Shown here in pieces: positions 1 through 9,800 of a stretch of DNA of 64,000 nucleotides (the stretch's first letter is position 1; the number at the start of each line of letters is the position of its first letter). The translations under genes were made by a program, and so were the position numbers. Source of the stretch: Microbacterium sp. SSM24 (GTDB lineage: Bacteria; Actinomycetota; Actinomycetes; Actinomycetales; Microbacteriaceae); NCBI RefSeq assembly GCF_025989145.1, contig NZ_JAPDNQ010000001.1:558001-622000 (forward strand), in the 5' to 3' direction. The notes below the pieces were generated by a model. That model was not told the DNA's origin. It was given only the letters and a program-made list of their open reading frames with translations, and did not search any database.

Positions 1-2318
1 GACTTCGTCGCGCCGGGAAGGGCCGTGCCGTCGGCGTACCACTGGTAGCGGAACGTGGTCGACACGGTCCACGTACCCGGCACCGCCGTCAGCGTCGAGC
101 CCACCTGCGCGCTGCCCGAGATCTTGGGCGACGCGGCCGTGGCCACCTTCCCCGTGAGGGCCGAGGTCTTCGTCGCGGAGGTGTAGCCCGCGAGCGCGCC
201 CGTCACGCGGACCGAGATCTGCTTGTCCTTCTGCGCGGTCGTGAGCGTCAGCGTCGGCGAGGTCGCTCCCCTCACGACGGCTCCGCCCGCGAGCCACTGG
301 TACCCGAACCCGGTTCCGTCCGTCCAGACGCCGGTCACGGCGGTCAGCACCGATCCGACCGCGACAGAGCCCGAGATCGTCGGGGTCGCGGTCGTCAGGG
401 CCCCGGCGGCGACTGGCGCGGTTGCCGTCGATTCGCGCTCCGCGGCGACGTGCCCGCTCTTCGTGCCCAGGACCACGACCGTCAGCGCTGCACCGAGCTG
501 CGCGGCCGTGGGCGTGAAGGTCTCCGCGGTGGCATCCGGAATGACCTCTCCGTCGGCCTTCCACTGATACGCCAGGTCCGCCCCGTCGGTCCAGCTTCCC
601 GGCTGCGCCGTGAGGGTGGAACCGACCTTCGCCGTGCCGGCGATCTTCGGCGTCGACCCGACGACCTCGGGCAGCGGCGTGGAGCGCAGGACGGCGGAGA
701 TGCCGTCGTGCGCCTCGCCGCGCGCGAGGTCGATGACGGTGGCGCTCTCGAGGTCGGGGGCGTCCTCCCAGAACCGCGTGATCGACTCGCCGCCGACGAT
801 GCCGGTGAACGACACGACGTAGCGGCCGGCAGCCATCCCCGCCATCTCCCATGCACCCTCGGCGTTCGTCATGGCGAAGTCTCCCGACATGCCGTCGGAC
901 GCCCTGACGTCGACCCGAACCCCACCGAGCGGCTGTCCGGCGCCGTCTGTGACGACCCCGGAGAGGCTCGCCGTGAACGTCTCCAGGTGCGAGCCGTCGG
1001 ACTCGTCCAGCACGATGTCGATGCCGTCGGTCGATGTGCCGGCCGCGACCTCGACGGGCGTCGCCGACTCGCGGCCGGAGGCGTTGTTCCACCACTCGGT
1101 CAGTCGGCCCGAATCCGTGTCGGCACTGAAGGAGAGCGTGTAGGTCCCAGGCGTCAGATTGCCGAACCCGAAGATGCCGTTCGAGAGCGTGCTGGTCGTC
1201 TGCACGACGCCGCCCTCGGCGTCGTACAGGACGACGTTGGCGTCGGCGATCGCCGTCTCGGCGCCGTCGAAGACCGAGCCGGTGATGACCCCGCCCGAGG
1301 CCAACTGCGCGTCGATGCCGGACGACTCGGCTTCGGCGACGACGGTGACGATGCTCGCCGTCTCGCGCGACGCGGCATCGTCCCACCACTCGCCGATGAG
1401 GTCGGGCGCCTGGCCGGGCCAGAACTGCACGGTGTAGTCGCCGGGCGGCAGGGAGGTGATCGCGAACGTGCCGTCGCTGCCCGACGTCGTTCCGAACGAG
1501 GTCCACGCCTCGAGGCCCGGGACGTCCTCCACGTGCGCCGAAACACTCGCATTCGCGACCGGCTGCCCGATGTCGTCCAACACCACTCCGGTGATGCGGC
1601 CGGCGCGCTGCACCTGCTCATCGACGCCGGCGACGACCTCTCCCCGCTCGAGCTCGAGCGGGGTCGCCGCCTCCAGCGAGGGCGCGTCCACCCAGTACTC
1701 GGGGACGATCTCGACGCCCTCGCCCGAGCCGAAGGCGACCGCGAACGTGCCGTAGGGCAGCGATCCGACGGTGTACGAGCCGTCAGCGGCGGTCGTGGCC
1801 GACGCCTGCCAGTTCCAGGATCCGGCTGCGACGTCGAATCGGTACACCTGCACGTCTCCGCCTTCGACCGCGGCGCCCGTCTCGTCCGTCACCGTTCCGC
1901 TGATCGAGCCGGCGGCGTCGAGAGCCGCGTGCACCTGCTTCGTCTCGCCCTCGACGACGGAGACGACGGATGCTCCGGTGGCACTGGGCTGGTCGTCCCA
2001 CCACTCACCGACGAGACCCTCCTGGTTCGACTCGAAGCGCACGGTGTAGTCGCTCGCGCGGAGCTCGGCGATCTCGAAGGCTCCCGCCTCATCCGTCCAC
2101 GTTCCGGTCGAATCGCCCGCGCCGTCGACGGGGCTCAGCGAGACCCACGCATCCACCAGCGGCTGCCCATGATCGTCGACGACGGTGCCCGCGATCGAGC
2201 CCCCCGTCGTGTCGGCCGCGGCTGAAGGGCCGACGGCGAGGGCGCCGCCGAGCACGAGCGCGCCCGTGGTGAGGGCGGCGAGAAGGCGCGCGGGGGCGCG
2301 GTTCCAGACAGGGGACAT
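1..2318 (-). CDS. Secreted repeat protein with carboxypeptidase-regulatory-like and Ig-like repeats (C-terminus outside window)
   Basis: The reading frame stays open from an ATG at 2318 to the window edge, giving about 772 residues with no stop, so the C-terminus is missing. The N-terminus is a Sec-type signal peptide: basic start, hydrophobic ALTTGALVLGGALAVG, then AxA near residue 35. Five repeats of about 100 residues follow. Each has a beta-sandwich opening of the form GxIxGTVxDxxG, then a conserved ExW(W/E)DxxS..SA.. block, as expected of carboxypeptidase-regulatory-like folds. After about residue 525 come Ig-like repeats with VGSTLTAxPGxWT and YQW cores, common in actinobacterial surface proteins. 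The role is probably a surface adhesin or polymer-binding protein; this is inference. A GGAG Shine-Dalgarno lies just upstream of the ATG. Any anchor or catalytic domain would lie beyond the edge. Confidence 0.85.
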   Translation of the reverse strand, partial: MSPVWNRAPARLLAALTTGALVLGGALAVGPSAAADTTGGSIAGTVVDDHGQPLVDAWVSLSPVDGAGDSTGTWTDEAGAFEIAELRASDYTVRFESNQEGLVGEWWDDQPSATGASVVSVVEGETKQVHAALDAAGSISGTVTDETGAAVEGGDVQVYRFDVAAGSWNWQASATTAADGSYTVGSLPYGTFAVAFGSGEGVEIVPEYWVDAPSLEAATPLELERGEVVAGVDEQVQRAGRITGVVLDDIGQPVANASVSAHVEDVPGLEAWTSFGTTSGSDGTFAITSLPPGDYTVQFWPGQAPDLIGEWWDDAASRETASIVTVVAEAESSGIDAQLASGGVITGSVFDGAETAIADANVVLYDAEGGVVQTTSTLSNGIFGFGNLTPGTYTLSFSADTDSGRLTEWWNNASGRESATPVEVAAGTSTDGIDIVLDESDGSHLETFTASLSGVVTDGAGQPLGGVRVDVRASDGMSGDFAMTNAEGAWEMAGMAAGRYVVSFTGIVGGESITRFWEDAPDLESATVIDLARGEAHDGISAVLRSTPLPEVVGSTPKIAGTAKVGSTLTAQPGSWTDGADLAYQWKADGEVIPDATAETFTPTAAQLGAALTVVVLGTKSGHVAAERESTATAPVAAGALTTATPTISGSVAVGSVLTAVTGVWTDGTGFGYQWLAGGAVVRGATSPTLTLTTAQKDKQISVRVTGALAGYTSATKTSALTGKVATAASPKISGSAQVGSTLTAVPGTWTVSTTFRYQWYADGTALPGATK

Positions 2319-2441
2319 CCAGACTCCACAGTGTGTCGGCGGGTGGTCGGCTCAGATCGCCGCCGACGCTCCTCAGAGCGTGGCAGAACGGAGAGGCGTG
2401 TCCGGTGTGCTGGGCAAAGCTTTGGCGATAACTCAGCCGCG

Positions 2442-4922
2442 CTAGAGCTTCTCGATCGGCGCGATCTTGATGAGCAGCTTCTTGGGCCCGGCCGTGTCGA
2501 ACCGCACGTGCGCGACGCGCTTCGCGCCCTCCCCGGTGACCGCGTCGACGCGCCCCTCACCGAAGTCGTCGTGGCGGATGCGGTCACCCGGCGCGAGCTC
2601 CATATCGCCGTTGTCGCGCACCTTGGCGGGGATCTTGTTCGCGAACCGCTCGAGGTTGGCCGAGGGCTCCCGTCGCGGGAGCGGGACGAGGTCGTCGCCG
2701 TAGCGGTTGCCGGATGAGCCGTAACCCGACCCGCTCTGACGGCGGGCGTTGAGCGCCCGCGACTGGGTGCCGCCGCGGGAGTTGACGTCTCCGGGCGACT
2801 GGCGCCACGTGAGCAGCTCCGCCGGGATCTCCTGCAGGAAGCGACTCGGCATCGCGACCGTCACCTCGCCGAACTGGGCGCGCGTCATGGCGAGCGACAG
2901 GTAGAGGCGCTTGCGGGCTCGGGTGATGCCGACGTAGAACAGACGGCGCTCCTCCTGCGGACCGCCGGGCTCGTTCGCCGAGATGCGGTGCGGGATGAGG
3001 TCCTCCTCGACGCCCGTGACGAACACGGCGTCGTACTCGAGACCCTTCGCGGTGTGCATGGTCATGAGCGACACCGAGCCCGACGCATCCTCGAGGTCAT
3101 CGGCATCCGACACGAGCGACACCTCGGTGAGGAAGTCGAGCAGCGTGCCCTCGGGGTTGTTGCGGGCGAACTCGCGCGCCACGGCGACGAGCTCGTCGAG
3201 GTTCTCGATGCGCGCTTCGTCCTGCGCGTCCTTGCTCGCGCGCAGCGCGTCGTAATACCCGCTCTTGTTCAGCAGCAGCTGGACGCCCTCGGCGACCGCC
3301 GTCGGCGGGGCGAGCTCACCCGAGGCCGGAAGCATGAGAGCGGATGCCTCGGCCAGCACTGCGTCGAGGTGCGCGATCGCCGACTGGATCTTGGGTCCGA
3401 CGCCGAGGGCGGACGAGTTCGCGAGGGCGTCGCGGAACGTGATGCCCTCCTCCTGCGCATAGCGGGAGATCGTCTCGATGGTCACGTCGCCGATTCCGCG
3501 CCTCGGGCGGTTGATGATGCGGCGCATCGCCATCTCGTCGGCGGGATTGGCGACAGCGACCAGGTAGGCCAGGGCGTCCTTGATCTCGGCGCGCTCGTAG
3601 AACTTCGTGCCGCCCATGATCTTGTACGGAAGCGCCGAGCGGATGAAGATCTCCTCCAGCGCCCGCGACTGCGAGTTGGTGCGGTAGAAGACGGCCACTT
3701 CGGAGTAGTTCGCGCCGGCCCGGTGCAGCGCCTCGATCTCGTCCGCGACGAACTGCGCCTCGTCGTGCTGCGAGTAGCCGGTGAATCCGACGATCTGCTC
3801 GCCCGCTCCGACATCCGTCCACAGCTTCTTGTCTTTGCGGTCGAAGTTGTTGCTGATGACCGCGTTGGCCGCCGACAGGATGTTCTGCGTCGACCGGTAG
3901 TTCTGCTCGAGCAGGACGACCTTGGCGCCGGGATAGTCGCGCTCGAACTCGCTGATGTTGCGGATGTCGGCGCCGCGGAAGGCGTAGATCGACTGGTCGG
4001 AGTCGCCGACGACGGTGAGCGAGGCCCCCGCCTTGTCGGGATCGTCGGCCGGGTCGGGATCGAAGATCATCATGCCGCCCGCGGAATACGGCTCGGCATC
4101 GGACCCGATCGGCCGCGTCAGCTCGTGGATCAGCGCGTACTGGGCGTGGTTGGTGTCCTGGTACTCGTCGACCAGGATGTGCCGGAACCGGCGGCGGTAG
4201 ACGTCGGCCACTTTCGGGAACGCGCGGAACAGGAACACCGTCTGCCCGATGAGGTCGTCGAAGTCGAACGCGTTCGCCCGCTGCAGTTCGCGCTGGTACG
4301 CGGCGAACAGCTCGACGAAGACGCGCTCAGCCGGATCGGACATGTTCGCCGAGCGGGCGTAGGACTCGGCATCCGACAGCTCGTTCTTCAGCTTGGAGAT
4401 GCGGCTCTGCGTGGCCGCCGGGGTGAGCCCGTAGGCGTCGGCCTCGTGCTCCTTCACCAGCCGCTTGATGAGCGCGCGCGAATCGCCGGAGTCGTAGATC
4501 GTGAACGACTTGGTGAAGCCGAACTGCTCGGCCTCGCGCCGCAGGATGCGCACGCAGGCGGAGTGGAACGTCGAGATCCACATGCCGCGCGCCGAGTCGC
4601 CGATCAGATTCTCGACGCGCTCGCGCATCTCGCCCGCGGCCTTGTTGGTGAACGTGATCGCGAGGATCTGGCTGGGCCACGCCTCGCGGCCTCGCAGCAG
4701 CGACGCGATGCGGCGGGTGAGAACGCTCGTCTTGCCCGAACCGGCGCCGGCGACGATCAGCAGGGCCTGCCCCCGGAACGTCACGGCCTCGCGCTGCTGC
4801 GGGTTGAGCCCCGCGAGGAGGTCTTCGTCGGGGCGCGCGCCGGGCTGCTGAGGGCCGTGGTTCGCGCCGACGATGACAGGGACGGATGCCGCGCGCTGCG
4901 CGGCCGCGGAGGCGTCGGTCAT
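2442..4922 (-). CDS. pcrA: ATP-dependent DNA helicase PcrA/UvrD
   Basis: 826 residues, the usual length for actinobacterial PcrA (UvrD1), a superfamily 1A 3'-5' helicase in nucleotide excision repair and clearance of replication blocks. The Walker A AGAGSGKT is at about residues 58-65. ILAITFTNKAAGEM (motif Ia), VDEYQDTN (Walker B) and GDSDQSIYAFRGAD (motif III region) follow in order. Motif VI appears as RLFYVGITRARKRL near residue 660. The C-terminal 50 residues form the Tudor-like RNA-polymerase-binding segment typical of PcrA (GDRIRHDDFGEGRV). It stands alone, with 57 bp to the downstream-facing flavoprotein gene. No missing motif is apparent. Confidence 0.97.
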   Translation of the reverse strand: MTDASAAAQRAASVPVIVGANHGPQQPGARPDEDLLAGLNPQQREAVTFRGQALLIVAGAGSGKTSVLTRRIASLLRGREAWPSQILAITFTNKAAGEMRERVENLIGDSARGMWISTFHSACVRILRREAEQFGFTKSFTIYDSGDSRALIKRLVKEHEADAYGLTPAATQSRISKLKNELSDAESYARSANMSDPAERVFVELFAAYQRELQRANAFDFDDLIGQTVFLFRAFPKVADVYRRRFRHILVDEYQDTNHAQYALIHELTRPIGSDAEPYSAGGMMIFDPDPADDPDKAGASLTVVGDSDQSIYAFRGADIRNISEFERDYPGAKVVLLEQNYRSTQNILSAANAVISNNFDRKDKKLWTDVGAGEQIVGFTGYSQHDEAQFVADEIEALHRAGANYSEVAVFYRTNSQSRALEEIFIRSALPYKIMGGTKFYERAEIKDALAYLVAVANPADEMAMRRIINRPRRGIGDVTIETISRYAQEEGITFRDALANSSALGVGPKIQSAIAHLDAVLAEASALMLPASGELAPPTAVAEGVQLLLNKSGYYDALRASKDAQDEARIENLDELVAVAREFARNNPEGTLLDFLTEVSLVSDADDLEDASGSVSLMTMHTAKGLEYDAVFVTGVEEDLIPHRISANEPGGPQEERRLFYVGITRARKRLYLSLAMTRAQFGEVTVAMPSRFLQEIPAELLTWRQSPGDVNSRGGTQSRALNARRQSGSGYGSSGNRYGDDLVPLPRREPSANLERFANKIPAKVRDNGDMELAPGDRIRHDDFGEGRVDAVTGEGAKRVAHVRFDTAGPKKLLIKIAPIEKL

Positions 4923-4979
4923 AGCCCTCTGATTCTAGGCGCGCGGCCCGACACGGGAGCCCAGACCCCGAGTCGCGCT

Positions 4980-6131
4980 TCAGGGGCCGACCGGATCCCA
5001 GTCGCGCCCGAACCAGCGCTTCACACGGGAGGAGCCGAACTCCTTCTTGTCGGCGGCGAGGGTGGGCGAGGGCCCCTGAAGCGTGCCGTTCGGGCGCCCG
5101 CCGAAGAACTCGACCTCGACCACACCGACCTCGTCACCGCCGAACTCGATGTAGCAGATCCCCTTGCCGTCGTACCGGTCGTCTCCCCGCCCGCCCCGCA
5201 GACGCGCGGCGATGCGTCGCGCAGCGGTCGCCCCCTGCCGCTCGGCGAAGACCCCGGCGCGGGGTGTGCCCACGGCGGCGCAGTCGCCGATGGCGTAGAC
5301 GTCGGGCCAGGGCGTCTCGAGCGTGAGCGGATCGACGGGAACCCAGCCGTCGACCGTGAGACCCGATGCCTCCACGACGGCCGGCACGCGATGCACGGGC
5401 ACGCCGAGGTAGAGGTCGAACGGCAGGTCCGTCCCGTCGCTCAGCTTCGCCACCTTCCGATCGGCGTCGAGCGAGCGCACCGATGTCTCGGGATACCACG
5501 CGATCCCCCGCTCGGCGAAGGCATCGAGCAGCGCCGCGGACGCATCGGGCGAGGGCGGAATCGGGCGGGGGAACGGCATGACGAGCGCGATCGTCGAAGA
5601 ATCCCGGATGCCGCGATCCCGCAGCATCTCGTCGAGCAGCAGTGCGGTCTCGCTCGGTGCGGGCGGGCATTTGAACGGACCGGCGGTGATCCCGATCACG
5701 ACGTCACCGCCGGGGAAGGCGGCGAGCACGTCGCGCGCGGCGAAGGCCCCGGCCTCGCTGTAGAATTCGTGGCCGACCTCGGCCAGGCCGTGCGTGCGCG
5801 ACACCTCGTAGTCCGCGCCGAGGGCGATCACCAGAACGTCGGCCTCGAACGGTCCCGCAGTGGTCTCGACGCGCTTCGCAGTGGCGTCGACCGCGGTGAC
5901 GTCGGCGTGAACGAACCTCACTCCGGGCGCCGCGAGATCGACGTACGAGTGACGCACGTGGGCGGCATCCGTTCGCCCGAACATCACGTCGAGCTTCGAG
6001 AAGCCGAACACGAACCCCTCGGTGCGATCGATGAGCGTGATGTCGAGCCCGCCGCGGAACTCCGCGGCGAGAGTCGCCGTGAGTTCGAGGCCGCCGAAGC
6101 CGGCCCCGAGCACGAGGACGCGAGCAGTCAT
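4980..6131 (-). CDS. FAD-dependent pyridine nucleotide-disulphide oxidoreductase, NDH-2/sulfide:quinone reductase-like
   Basis: 383 residues. The N-terminal GAGFGGLE (residues 9-16) is a dinucleotide-binding Rossmann motif, and VYAIGDCAAVG near residue 300 is the second FAD-contact motif of this superfamily. GPFKCPPAPSE (Cys155) is shared with sulfide:quinone reductase-like proteins. No second Rossmann GxGxxG suitable for strong NADH binding stands out, so sulfide, quinone or thiol chemistry is more likely than NADH dehydrogenase activity, but the substrate cannot be fixed from sequence. No membrane helix is visible; a peripheral membrane role is plausible. It is divergent from the YccF gene across a 161-bp spacer that holds an inverted repeat. 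Confidence 0.85.
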   Translation of the reverse strand: MTARVLVLGAGFGGLELTATLAAEFRGGLDITLIDRTEGFVFGFSKLDVMFGRTDAAHVRHSYVDLAAPGVRFVHADVTAVDATAKRVETTAGPFEADVLVIALGADYEVSRTHGLAEVGHEFYSEAGAFAARDVLAAFPGGDVVIGITAGPFKCPPAPSETALLLDEMLRDRGIRDSSTIALVMPFPRPIPPSPDASAALLDAFAERGIAWYPETSVRSLDADRKVAKLSDGTDLPFDLYLGVPVHRVPAVVEASGLTVDGWVPVDPLTLETPWPDVYAIGDCAAVGTPRAGVFAERQGATAARRIAARLRGGRGDDRYDGKGICYIEFGGDEVGVVEVEFFGGRPNGTLQGPSPTLAADKKEFGSSRVKRWFGRDWDPVGP

Positions 6132-6187
6132 ACGGCACTCCCCTGTGTCGCCTTTCCCCAGTGCGGGTCACTCTACTCGGTGCCCCC

Positions 6188-6240
6188 ACTCGCCAGAACA
6201 CGCCGCTGCCGCGCGCGATCGTCAGCGTGTTTTGGCGACT
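6188..6240. repeat. Imperfect inverted repeat, family 1 copy A
   Basis: Left arm ACTCGCCAGAACACGC (from 6188) pairs with AGTCGCCAAAACACGC read on the other strand from 6240, with two mismatches and a short loop. It lies between two divergent genes, so it cannot be a simple terminator. A related element with the same core (CGCCAAGACACGC) occurs at 59678-59731. Confidence 0.75.
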
Positions 6241-6292
6241 CGATCACCGCCCGCACAGCGGGTTCGCGGCATCCGCACGGCATGATCGATTC

Positions 6293-6691
6293 ATGCGCAC
6301 CATCCTCAACATCATCTGGCTCGTGCTGTCGGGCTTCTGGATGTTCCTCGGCTACCTGCTGGCGGGCGTGATCCTGTGCATCCTGATCCTCACGATCCCG
6401 TGGGGCATCGCCTCGTTCCGCATCGGCGTCTTCGCGCTGTGGCCGTTCGGGCGCACCATCGTCGAGAAGCCGCGTTCGGGCGTCGGCTCGTTCCTCGGCA
6501 ACGTGGTGTGGGTGATCCTCGCGGGCTGGTGGCTCGCGATCGGCCACATCCTCACCGGCGTCGCGATGTGCATCACGATCATCGGCATCCCGCTCGGCAT
6601 CGCGAGCTTCAAGCTCGTCCCGGTCTCGCTCATGCCGCTCGGCAAGGACATCGTCCGCACCGACGAGGCCCACGCGCTCGTCCGGCACTGA
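6293..6691 (+). CDS. YccF domain-containing inner membrane protein
   Basis: 132 residues made of two copies of a hairpin membrane module, as in the YccF (DUF307) family. Hydrophobic segments lie at about 5-35 and 75-110. Each copy contains the family signature of an I-P-W/L-G-I-A-S-F block: IPWGIASF and IPLGIASF. The function is unknown. The ATG at 6293 was preferred over an in-frame start at 6161 because the upstream codons cross the inverted repeat and are not membrane-like. No Shine-Dalgarno is visible; ATGATC about 10 bases upstream could be a -10 box for a leaderless message. Confidence 0.85.
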   Translation: MRTILNIIWLVLSGFWMFLGYLLAGVILCILILTIPWGIASFRIGVFALWPFGRTIVEKPRSGVGSFLGNVVWVILAGWWLAIGHILTGVAMCITIIGIPLGIASFKLVPVSLMPLGKDIVRTDEAHALVRH

Positions 6692-6725
6692 CCCGCCCGC
6701 CGCGGCATCCGCCGACCCGCACCCT

Positions 6726-6829
6726 GCGGCGCATAACTCCTGCAGGTTCAGCGCGGCGCGCGGGTTACGCGGCGCAATCACGCGGGCGACGCGTCCGGCC
6801 CGACGAAGAATGCAGGAGTTATGCGCCGC
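6726..6829. repeat. Long perfect inverted repeat (19-bp arms)
   Basis: GCGGCGCATAACTCCTGCA at 6726-6744 is matched exactly by its reverse complement at 6811-6829, enclosing a 66-base GC-rich spacer. The position between convergent genes (yccF-like and the glycosidase-like gene) would suit a bidirectional terminator or a small non-autonomous element. No target-site duplication is obvious. Just downstream, a CCCGGCTCAGGCG unit is tandemly repeated about 2.5 times (6834-6870). Confidence 0.85.
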
Positions 6830-6899
6830 GGTCCCGGCTCAGGCGCCCGGCTCAGGCGCCCGGCGCAGGCGCGCGCTCGGCCTACGCGCGCGTCCTGGC

Positions 6900-9800
6900 T
6901 CAGGCGGGAACGGATGCCGCGGCCCGGCGCCGCCACGGGAGCGCGAGCAGCAGACCCGCGACGAAGAGGACGACTCCGACGGCGGCCGCGATCCACGGCG
7001 TCTCGGGCGGGATCTCGAGGTAGGTCGTGATGCCGAGGATGCGGGCGAGGCCCCACGGCAGCAGACCCATCTGGTCGTTCCACAGGCTGAGCGCGGTCTC
7101 GAGGCCGATCGCACCGATGACCGCGGCCGGGATGGCGAGCGCGGCGCCGATGGCCGCGAGCACGTAGCCGGTGGCCCGGCGTGCGCCGACCTGCGCCGAC
7201 AGCGCCCAGCCGCCGGCGACGAACACCCACACGAAGAGAGCGAAGGCGACGGCGATGTAGAGCGTGCGGAACACCGGCTCGGTCCAGAAGGCGAACCAGT
7301 ACCCGCCGGGACCCGAGAACGAGAGGGCGACGAGCGTCACGATGCAGCGGAGCACGACGACCCCGCCGACGGCCGCGATCACCGGCCAGGGCGAACGCCG
7401 ACGGACGAAGAGCCGCACCACGAGCGCGAAGATCGCCCAGCCCGCGAACACGACGGCGAGGTGCGCCCACGACAGGAACGAGGTCTGCACCGCGCGCGTG
7501 GCCACCAGCAGCGCCGCCGGAACGATCAGCAGCAGCCACCGGTCGAGATCGAGCATGCCGAGCGTCGACTCCCGCGCCCGCCACGGGCGGACCGACGCGA
7601 TCCACGACGCCCGCGCGGCGGCCGCACCGGGGCGACGAACCAATCGGGTGCGGGCGGCGAGCATGCCGATCACGACCCACGCGGCGGCGAGCAGCAGCAG
7701 CACCCGCGCGATCCAGGCCATCGCCAGGTCGCGCTCCGCGCGCTCCACGCCCAGCTGCGCCGCCGTGAGGTTGAACGCCGGGTAGTCGATGTTCCCCTCG
7801 TAGGTCTCCAGGTGAGCGGCGGCGAGTGCCTCGTACTCGACGCGATCGGCATCCCACCGGGCGTGCGCCTCGGGCGAGAGGGTGTCGTGCCACTGCCCCT
7901 GGTGGAGGATCATCGCGCGGTACGCGCCGAGCAGCCGCAGCACGTCGAGTTCGTAGTCGAGCGTTCCCACGAACGCGTCGCGCATCGCGGGGTCGCGCCA
8001 GGTGGCGGCATCCGTCCCCGCCACCGCGTCGCGCATGGCTTCCACCGTCTCGACGGCCTCGCGACCGCCGGCGATGACGGACTCGATGTCGCCGTCGGTC
8101 GCGTCGCGCGAGATGGCGTAGAGCACGTCGAGGACGGCGGAGTCCCCGGTGAGGATGTCCCACTCGAAGATCCACATCATGGGCGGCGGCTCGAGTCCGA
8201 TCGCGAAGACGCGCTGATCGGCGAACGCCTCGATGTACATGCCCTGCTCGATCGCGTCGCGCGACAGGTCCATGGCCTGGACGATCGCCGACACCGTCTC
8301 GGGGTCGTCCGAGAACCACTGGCGCGCCCATCCGGCCGTGACGTCGGCGACGTCGGTCTCGGGATCGCGGGCGAGCGCCGCGGCGACGACCGTGTCGAGC
8401 TCGTACAGCTGCCAGAACCCGGCCTTGAGGTACAGCGTCATCGGACCGGCGCGCCACGGCCCGCCGTCCTGCGTCCACACCCACACGCCCTCGATGTTCG
8501 GGTTCGCGGCGAGCAGCGTCTGCAGCGCGTACTGGTATTCGCGGCCGAGGTCGTTGGGGAACGATCCGAAGTTCTCGAACTCGCGACGGCTCTGGAACTC
8601 GACGATGCGGCGCTGCTGCCCCTGCTCGAGCGTGTCGTTGAGGGGCAGCCAGCTGTAGAAGTCGCCGAGCGTGTACTTCGTCGAGACGATCAGGGCGGGC
8701 GAGTCGATGCCGCCGAGCACCTCCTCGTAGGACTCCGGGTTGGTGTGCATGTCGCCGACGGCGCCCACGCCCACGCTCCACGTGCGGAAGATGACCTCGC
8801 GATCGGTCGCCTCGGCCTGCGCACTCAGGGTGGTGAGCATCGCGCGCACGGCGGCGGGGGTGCGCACCGCGAGCTGCGAGTAGTAGTCCCAGCCCTCCAC
8901 GTCGTACACCTGTCCGGCTTCGCCGATGCGGATCAGGATGCCGTCCAGCGCGGGTTCTGCGGCGTACAGCTCGTCGAGCCCGGCGGCGTACACCTCCCAC
9001 AGCTCGGGGTTCTCGGTGTCGAGAGATCCGAACGTGTCGACGAGGTAGTCCTCGAGCGGCGTGGTGAGGGTGAGCATGTCGGTGCGCAGGAAGACGTCCA
9101 TGCCGAGATCGTCGGCGTGCTGCCAGAACGGTCCGAAGGCATCGCGCAGCGCGAGAGCCTGCGCGCGGTGCTCGTCCTCGGACGCGTACACCTCGCCTTC
9201 GACGACGTCCTCGAAGGCGACGAACTCGACGAAGCCGGGGAACGCCACCGCGTTGTAGCCGTTGGCGAGGGAATGCCGTACGAACTCGTCGAAGTCGGAG
9301 AAGGCCTCGGCGAGCGCCGCCTCGTCGATGTAGGGAGCCTCGGGGAGGAGCACCTGCGCGAACGCCTCGGAGGCGTGCGAGTAGTTGGTGCCCGGCTCCC
9401 ACGCCGCAGGGTCGGGCTCGACGCCGACGGCGCCCATGTCGACCATGCGGAAGGGCAGGCGGGAGGTGATCTCCTCGCCGAGGTTCTCCGCCACCGGCTG
9501 CGCCGTGCGCACCTGGTTCGCGAGGTCGTAGATGCCGCGCACGGCGCCGCTCTCGCTCGCGGCCTCGATGCGCAGTCCGGTCGGCGTGCCGGTGAGCAGG
9601 TAGGTGTCGTCGGCGTCGTCCCCCTCGCCCGCGACGACTGTGAGCGACGTCTCGCCCTCGCGCTCCGCCGCGTCGGCGGTGGCCTCGAGCAGACTGTCGA
9701 TCGCGGCGTCGTAGCGCACGCCCTCCGGGGCATCGACCGTGGTCCAGCGCGGTGCCGGAGCGGGTGCGCCGAGGTCGGGTGCTGTCGGAGCGGCGGGCTC

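Noticed and set aside
2988..6371. A 1127-residue plus-strand frame across pcrA and the flavoprotein gene
   Set aside because: It overlaps two clear genes on the other strand and has shadow-type composition.
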